From Phaseolibacter flectens ATCC 12775 (GTDB taxonomy: Bacteria > Pseudomonadota > Gammaproteobacteria > Enterobacterales > Enterobacteriaceae), in the NCBI RefSeq assembly GCF_000518745.1, contig NZ_JAEE01000008.1:85985-149984 (forward strand): a DNA stretch of 64,000 nt. The letters run 5' to 3'. The notes beneath the pieces were generated by a model that was not told where the DNA came from, ran no database searches, and saw only the letters and a list, made by a program, of their open reading frames with translations. The position numbers were made by a program, and so were the translations under genes. Positions 60,410 through 64,000 of this stretch are shown one piece after another (the stretch's first letter is position 1; each line of letters begins with the position of its first letter).

Positions 60410-63400
60410 ATGAATAACAAATTATATCGGCTGATCTTTAATCGCATTAAAGGCGTACTGGTCGTAGTGTCAGAAATCGCGGGTGCGGGTCGTGCAAGAG
60501 GTGCTTCAAGGGCTGTGCGTGCGCAACGAAGCGTCAAAGGACAATCCGTTATTGCCACTATAAGGCCGCTAACGCTGGCGATCGGATTGGCTTGTGGAAT
60601 GATCCAGCCTGTCCAGGCGGGCATCGTTGCCGATCCTAACGCAGCGGGTAATCAGCAGCCGGTCATCAGCAAGACGGCCAGTGGCTTGCCGCAAATCAAT
60701 ATTCAAAGCCCCAATACCGATGGGGTCTCGCGTAACCAATACAGTCAGTTCAATGTCGATAAGCAAGGGGCGATCCTCAATAACAGCGCCCGAAACACCC
60801 AGAGTCAACTGGCGGGCATGGTCGCCGCCAATCCCTTGTTAGCGCGTGGCGAAGCCAAGGTGATCCTCAATGAAGTCAATAGTGCGACTCCTGCGCAGCT
60901 GAATGGATTTATCGAGGTGGCGGGTCGTCGTGCCGAGGTGGTCATTGCCAGTCCGGCAGGAATAAGTTGCAGCAGTTGTGGCTTTATCAATGCCAGTAGC
61001 ACCACCCTCGCGGCCGGTAAAGCCCGTGTCGAACAAGGCCGACTTAGCGGATTTGACGTTGACCGCGGGACTATCACCATTGATGGGGCAGGTTATAATG
61101 ATAACCAAAGTCAATACACCCGATTAATCGGTCGAGCAGTAAAAATTAACGCACGGTTACAGGCGCAAGACCTGAAAATTACTACAGGCGCGAACCTCAC
61201 CGATGCTGAGGGCAATGTCCAACAAACCAAAAAAACCAGCAAGCAAGATGTGCAATTTGCCCTTGATGTTGCGGCGGTGGGCGGCATGTACGCCAATAAA
61301 ATTCGCATGACTGGGACTGAACAAGGGGTGGGAGTACGCAATGCCGGAGAAATTGGGGCGTCGGTAGGTGACGTTCAACTGAGTGCCTCTGGTGATCTCG
61401 ATAACACAGGGGTCATCAGTGCGAATACCAACAGCAATCTACAAATCCAGGGTACGCTTCGTAACCAAGGGACACTCCAAGGCGGAGCCACGAGTCAAAT
61501 TCGTGCCGGTCAACAGATAGATAACAGCGGTTCCATAAACGTGGCAGGCAACAGTCAAATTAACAGTGGCCTTCAGCTCAATAACAGTGGCTCATTAACA
61601 AGCGTTGGTGATCTTACAATCACTGCGAGCCAGTCAGTCACTAACCACCATCAGATCGTGGCGGGCAGAAATCTTAATATCACCAGCCACAGCCTGAGCA
61701 ATACGCAAGACGCTGTGCTGGCAGCGGGAGTGGACAGTCAAGGACAGCTGACCCAAAACGGCAACTTACAGCTTAAAGCCACTGAGCAAATGCAACTGCA
61801 AGGGCGGCAACTGGCTCACGATAATCTCACCTTGCAAGCCCATGATCTCAACTTACAGGGGAGCCGTCATTCGGCTAACCATATCGATATCAAGGCCACG
61901 GGCGATATCGATACCAGCAATGCCCAACTACTCAGTAGCCATGACCTCACTCTCCACGCGGGGGGACAGCTTAATAACTCGTCAGGGTTACTCAGTGCAG
62001 AAACACTGCAATTCACCGCGCAGGGTTTAAATAACCAAGCCGGTCAAATTCAGCAGAGTGGCGATGGTGATCTCACACTCAACTTTGTCGATGGGATCAA
62101 CAACCAACAAGGCAATATTGCCACCAATGGCACCCGTTTGACCCTCACGGCCAGTCAAATAGATAACCAACACGGTCGGATCCAACATGCCGGTCAGGGC
62201 AGTCTCACGCTGAATACTGACAACTACCAAGGTCAACAGGGCACGTTACTGAGCAACGGTCAGCTTTCGCTGAGGGGGGGACACTATGTCATGGACAACA
62301 GTCAAACCAGCGCGGCGAATATCGATGCTCAGTTAACCGATTTGTCCTTACGTTATGCCCAAATGGTGCAACGCGGCGCAGGCACATTGCAATTCACCCT
62401 GCAAGGTGACCTCGATAACCAAAACGGGATCCTTTCTGCTCAGCAATTACGCATCACCGCAAACAACCTCGATAACCAAAATGGGCAAATCGAAGCCAGC
62501 CAAAGCAGTGAGTTGCACGTCAAGCAAACCTTAGATAACCAAAATGGCACGCTACGCGCCGCCGAGCAACTGCAACTCGCCACGGGTCAGCTTCTCAATC
62601 AACAAGGACAAATTAGCGGTTATCAGCAGTTAGGGATACATTCACAGACAATTAATAATAAAACAGGTCAATTACTGGCTGGCAAAACCCTGACTATTGA
62701 CAGTGATAGCTTAAGCGGTGATGGCAAAATCGTTTCCGATGGTGACATTGCTTTAACCTTGCAATCGGATTTTACCCAAACGGGCACCTTGCAAGCGTTG
62801 GGTAACATCGACTTCACTACCCGCGGACGGGTGATTAACCACACACAAATCCTGGCGGGTAAACAGTTACATCTACAAAGTCGGCAATTAGATAACCTCG
62901 ATGCCGCTGAAATTACCGCGGGCAGCACTTGGTTACAAATCAGCCAATCCCTGAACAATCAGGGATTAATTGATGGCAGCCTAACACAACTGAGTGCCGA
63001 CACCCTATTCAACGAGGGCAAGGGCCGGATCTATGGCGATGATCTGGCCATTAAGGCAACGACCCTCCTTAACTATGCCGACAGCAGCAAACACCATGCC
63101 GCGGTGATTGCCGGTCGTCACACCGTAAATATCGGGGTCAACACCTTAGATAATGCCGATCAAAGTTTAATTTACAGCGGTGGCAGCCTTAACATCGGTG
63201 GCACATTAGATAGTGCGCTGCAGGCCAGCGGTCAAGCAACCACGGTCACCAACCGTGGCGCCAGTCTCTCCTCACAAGGCGACATGCAGCTTGCTGCAAA
63301 TGAAATTAATAACCTTAACACAAACCTAAAAACTCACGTGGTAGTGGTTGCGCTTGAGCATCATCATGAAGTCGCTTTACGGGGTAGCACAGACCGTCAT

Positions 63401-64000
63401 GACTGGCGTGATATCGTTAAAACAGAAAAAGATCAATATGATGTCCCCACCGTTTACCTCTCTGATGGCACCAGCAGTGATGAATACTATGAATATGACT
63501 ATGACCGCGAAATACAGCAGACGCAGGTTATCAGCAGTGAACCCGGAAAAATCCAATCGGGGGGCAGCCTACTCATAAAAGGGCAGACACTGAATAATAA
63601 TGACAGCCAAATCGTGGCAGGTGGCACATTACAAGCGCAGGTAACCAACCTGAATAACCGAGTGACCCCGGGCACCCGTATCCTCACCGATAAGGGAACA
63701 GAGACTTACCATTACCCCAAAAAAACCAAACACACCTTTGGGCCTACGCGCACCAGCCCTGGAACGAAAACCCGCGACTACCTGCCTGATGTGCAGCAGC
63801 AGGATATCAACCCCGGTGTGGCACTCTGGCAACAAAACAGCCAGCAAAGCGTTGCGGACCAAACCCTTACCAATGGCAGTACGGCGCAACGAATCGAAGT
63901 CCCAGTGGTGAATGGCCGTGACGGTGAAGACGCGCAGACGGTGATCCGCACAGAACAACGTCCGGTGCAATTACCCACCAGCAGTCTCTTTATTATCCAA
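60410..64000 (+). CDS. Large filamentous haemagglutinin/CdiA-like exoprotein, 5' part
   Basis: An open frame of 1,197 codons running off the window; the stop, C-terminus and any immunity gene are unseen. An extended signal peptide (ESPR, 1-70, ending VQA) starts MNNKLYRLIFNRIKG. The TPS secretion domain follows (about 71-310), with NPLLARGEAKVILNEVNS (141-158), SPAGI (181-185) and a CSSC pair (187-190). Then come many haemagglutinin repeats of about 20 residues (LDNQNGxLxAxxxLxLxxxxL pattern). From about residue 980 there is a more divergent Tyr-, Asp- and His-rich region. It could be a contact-dependent inhibition toxin, an adhesin or a haemolysin; only the missing end decides. Confidence 0.92.
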   Translation, partial: MNNKLYRLIFNRIKGVLVVVSEIAGAGRARGASRAVRAQRSVKGQSVIATIRPLTLAIGLACGMIQPVQAGIVADPNAAGNQQPVISKTASGLPQINIQSPNTDGVSRNQYSQFNVDKQGAILNNSARNTQSQLAGMVAANPLLARGEAKVILNEVNSATPAQLNGFIEVAGRRAEVVIASPAGISCSSCGFINASSTTLAAGKARVEQGRLSGFDVDRGTITIDGAGYNDNQSQYTRLIGRAVKINARLQAQDLKITTGANLTDAEGNVQQTKKTSKQDVQFALDVAAVGGMYANKIRMTGTEQGVGVRNAGEIGASVGDVQLSASGDLDNTGVISANTNSNLQIQGTLRNQGTLQGGATSQIRAGQQIDNSGSINVAGNSQINSGLQLNNSGSLTSVGDLTITASQSVTNHHQIVAGRNLNITSHSLSNTQDAVLAAGVDSQGQLTQNGNLQLKATEQMQLQGRQLAHDNLTLQAHDLNLQGSRHSANHIDIKATGDIDTSNAQLLSSHDLTLHAGGQLNNSSGLLSAETLQFTAQGLNNQAGQIQQSGDGDLTLNFVDGINNQQGNIATNGTRLTLTASQIDNQHGRIQHAGQGSLTLNTDNYQGQQGTLLSNGQLSLRGGHYVMDNSQTSAANIDAQLTDLSLRYAQMVQRGAGTLQFTLQGDLDNQNGILSAQQLRITANNLDNQNGQIEASQSSELHVKQTLDNQNGTLRAAEQLQLATGQLLNQQGQISGYQQLGIHSQTINNKTGQLLAGKTLTIDSDSLSGDGKIVSDGDIALTLQSDFTQTGTLQALGNIDFTTRGRVINHTQILAGKQLHLQSRQLDNLDAAEITAGSTWLQISQSLNNQGLIDGSLTQLSADTLFNEGKGRIYGDDLAIKATTLLNYADSSKHHAAVIAGRHTVNIGVNTLDNADQSLIYSGGSLNIGGTLDSALQASGQATTVTNRGASLSSQGDMQLAANEINNLNTNLKTHVVVVALEHHHEVALRGSTDRHDWRDIVKTEKDQYDVPTVYLSDGTSSDEYYEYDYDREIQQTQVISSEPGKIQSGGSLLIKGQTLNNNDSQIVAGGTLQAQVTNLNNRVTPGTRILTDKGTETYHYPKKTKHTFGPTRTSPGTKTRDYLPDVQQQDINPGVALWQQNSQQSVADQTLTNGSTAQRIEVPVVNGRDGEDAQTVIRTEQRPVQLPTSSLFIIQ

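Noticed and set aside
60364..62958. Many 60-96-codon minus-strand frames opposite the exoprotein gene
   Set aside because: Repetitive antisense shadows of the haemagglutinin repeats.

Overview
The window is chromosomal DNA from a gammaproteobacterium of the order Enterobacterales. The evidence is gene order: rplU-rpmA-obgE-dacB-greA-yhbY-rlmE-ftsH-folP-glmM-secG-leuU-metY-rimP-nusA-infB-rbfA-truB-rpsO-pnp-nlpI-yrbN-deaD, then yhbW/S/Q/P, and the ridA-pyrIB-argI-rraB-miaE-valS-holC-pepA-lptFG-yjgR block. Protein lengths match E. coli closely. The genus cannot be fixed by eye. A miaE gene (absent from E. coli K-12), an O-antigen ligase between glmM and secG, and a ter cluster point away from Escherichia.

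Positions 1-26,200 hold the core information-processing block (ribosomal proteins, Obg, FtsH, the metY-nusA-infB-pnp operon, DeaD). It is nearly colinear with E. coli. yhbE (rpmA/obgE) and mtr (deaD/yhbW) are missing, and a glycosyltransferase plus WaaL-type ligase pair sits between glmM and secG. Positions 26,200-30,200 carry a decayed tnpB fragment followed by the yhbW/yhbS/yhbQ/yhbP genes and ridA. Positions 30,200-39,600 carry pyrimidine and arginine carbamoyltransferases with visible control signals (pyrL attenuator, tandem ARG boxes), then rraB, miaE, valS, holC and pepA. Positions 39,800-46,700 carry the LPS exporter genes lptF/lptG, yjiN-like, yjgR, marC and yjjA-like genes.

From leuX (47,120) onward the DNA is accessory. 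A 2-kb integrative element remnant lies between the leuX 3' end and a damaged copy of that end at 49,201. It holds a broken P4-type integrase and two small genes, one of the DUF1493 type. A lone multi-pass membrane protein follows. Next is a tellurite/stress (ter) cluster in which terA, terC, terD, terE and terW are open, while terZ and terB, and probably terX and terY, survive only as fragments. After 1.2 kb of gene-poor DNA comes a two-partner secretion pair: an outer-membrane transporter and the first 1,197 codons of a very large haemagglutinin/CdiA-like exoprotein that runs off the window.

The left two thirds is strongly conserved housekeeping DNA. The right third shows repeated decay (broken integrase, four damaged ter genes, long gene-poor gaps), suggesting a lineage that acquired islands and is now losing them. 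I found no CRISPR array, and no clearly new system beyond the eroded ter locus, the orphan membrane protein, the DUF1493 pair and the exoprotein whose effector end lies outside the window.
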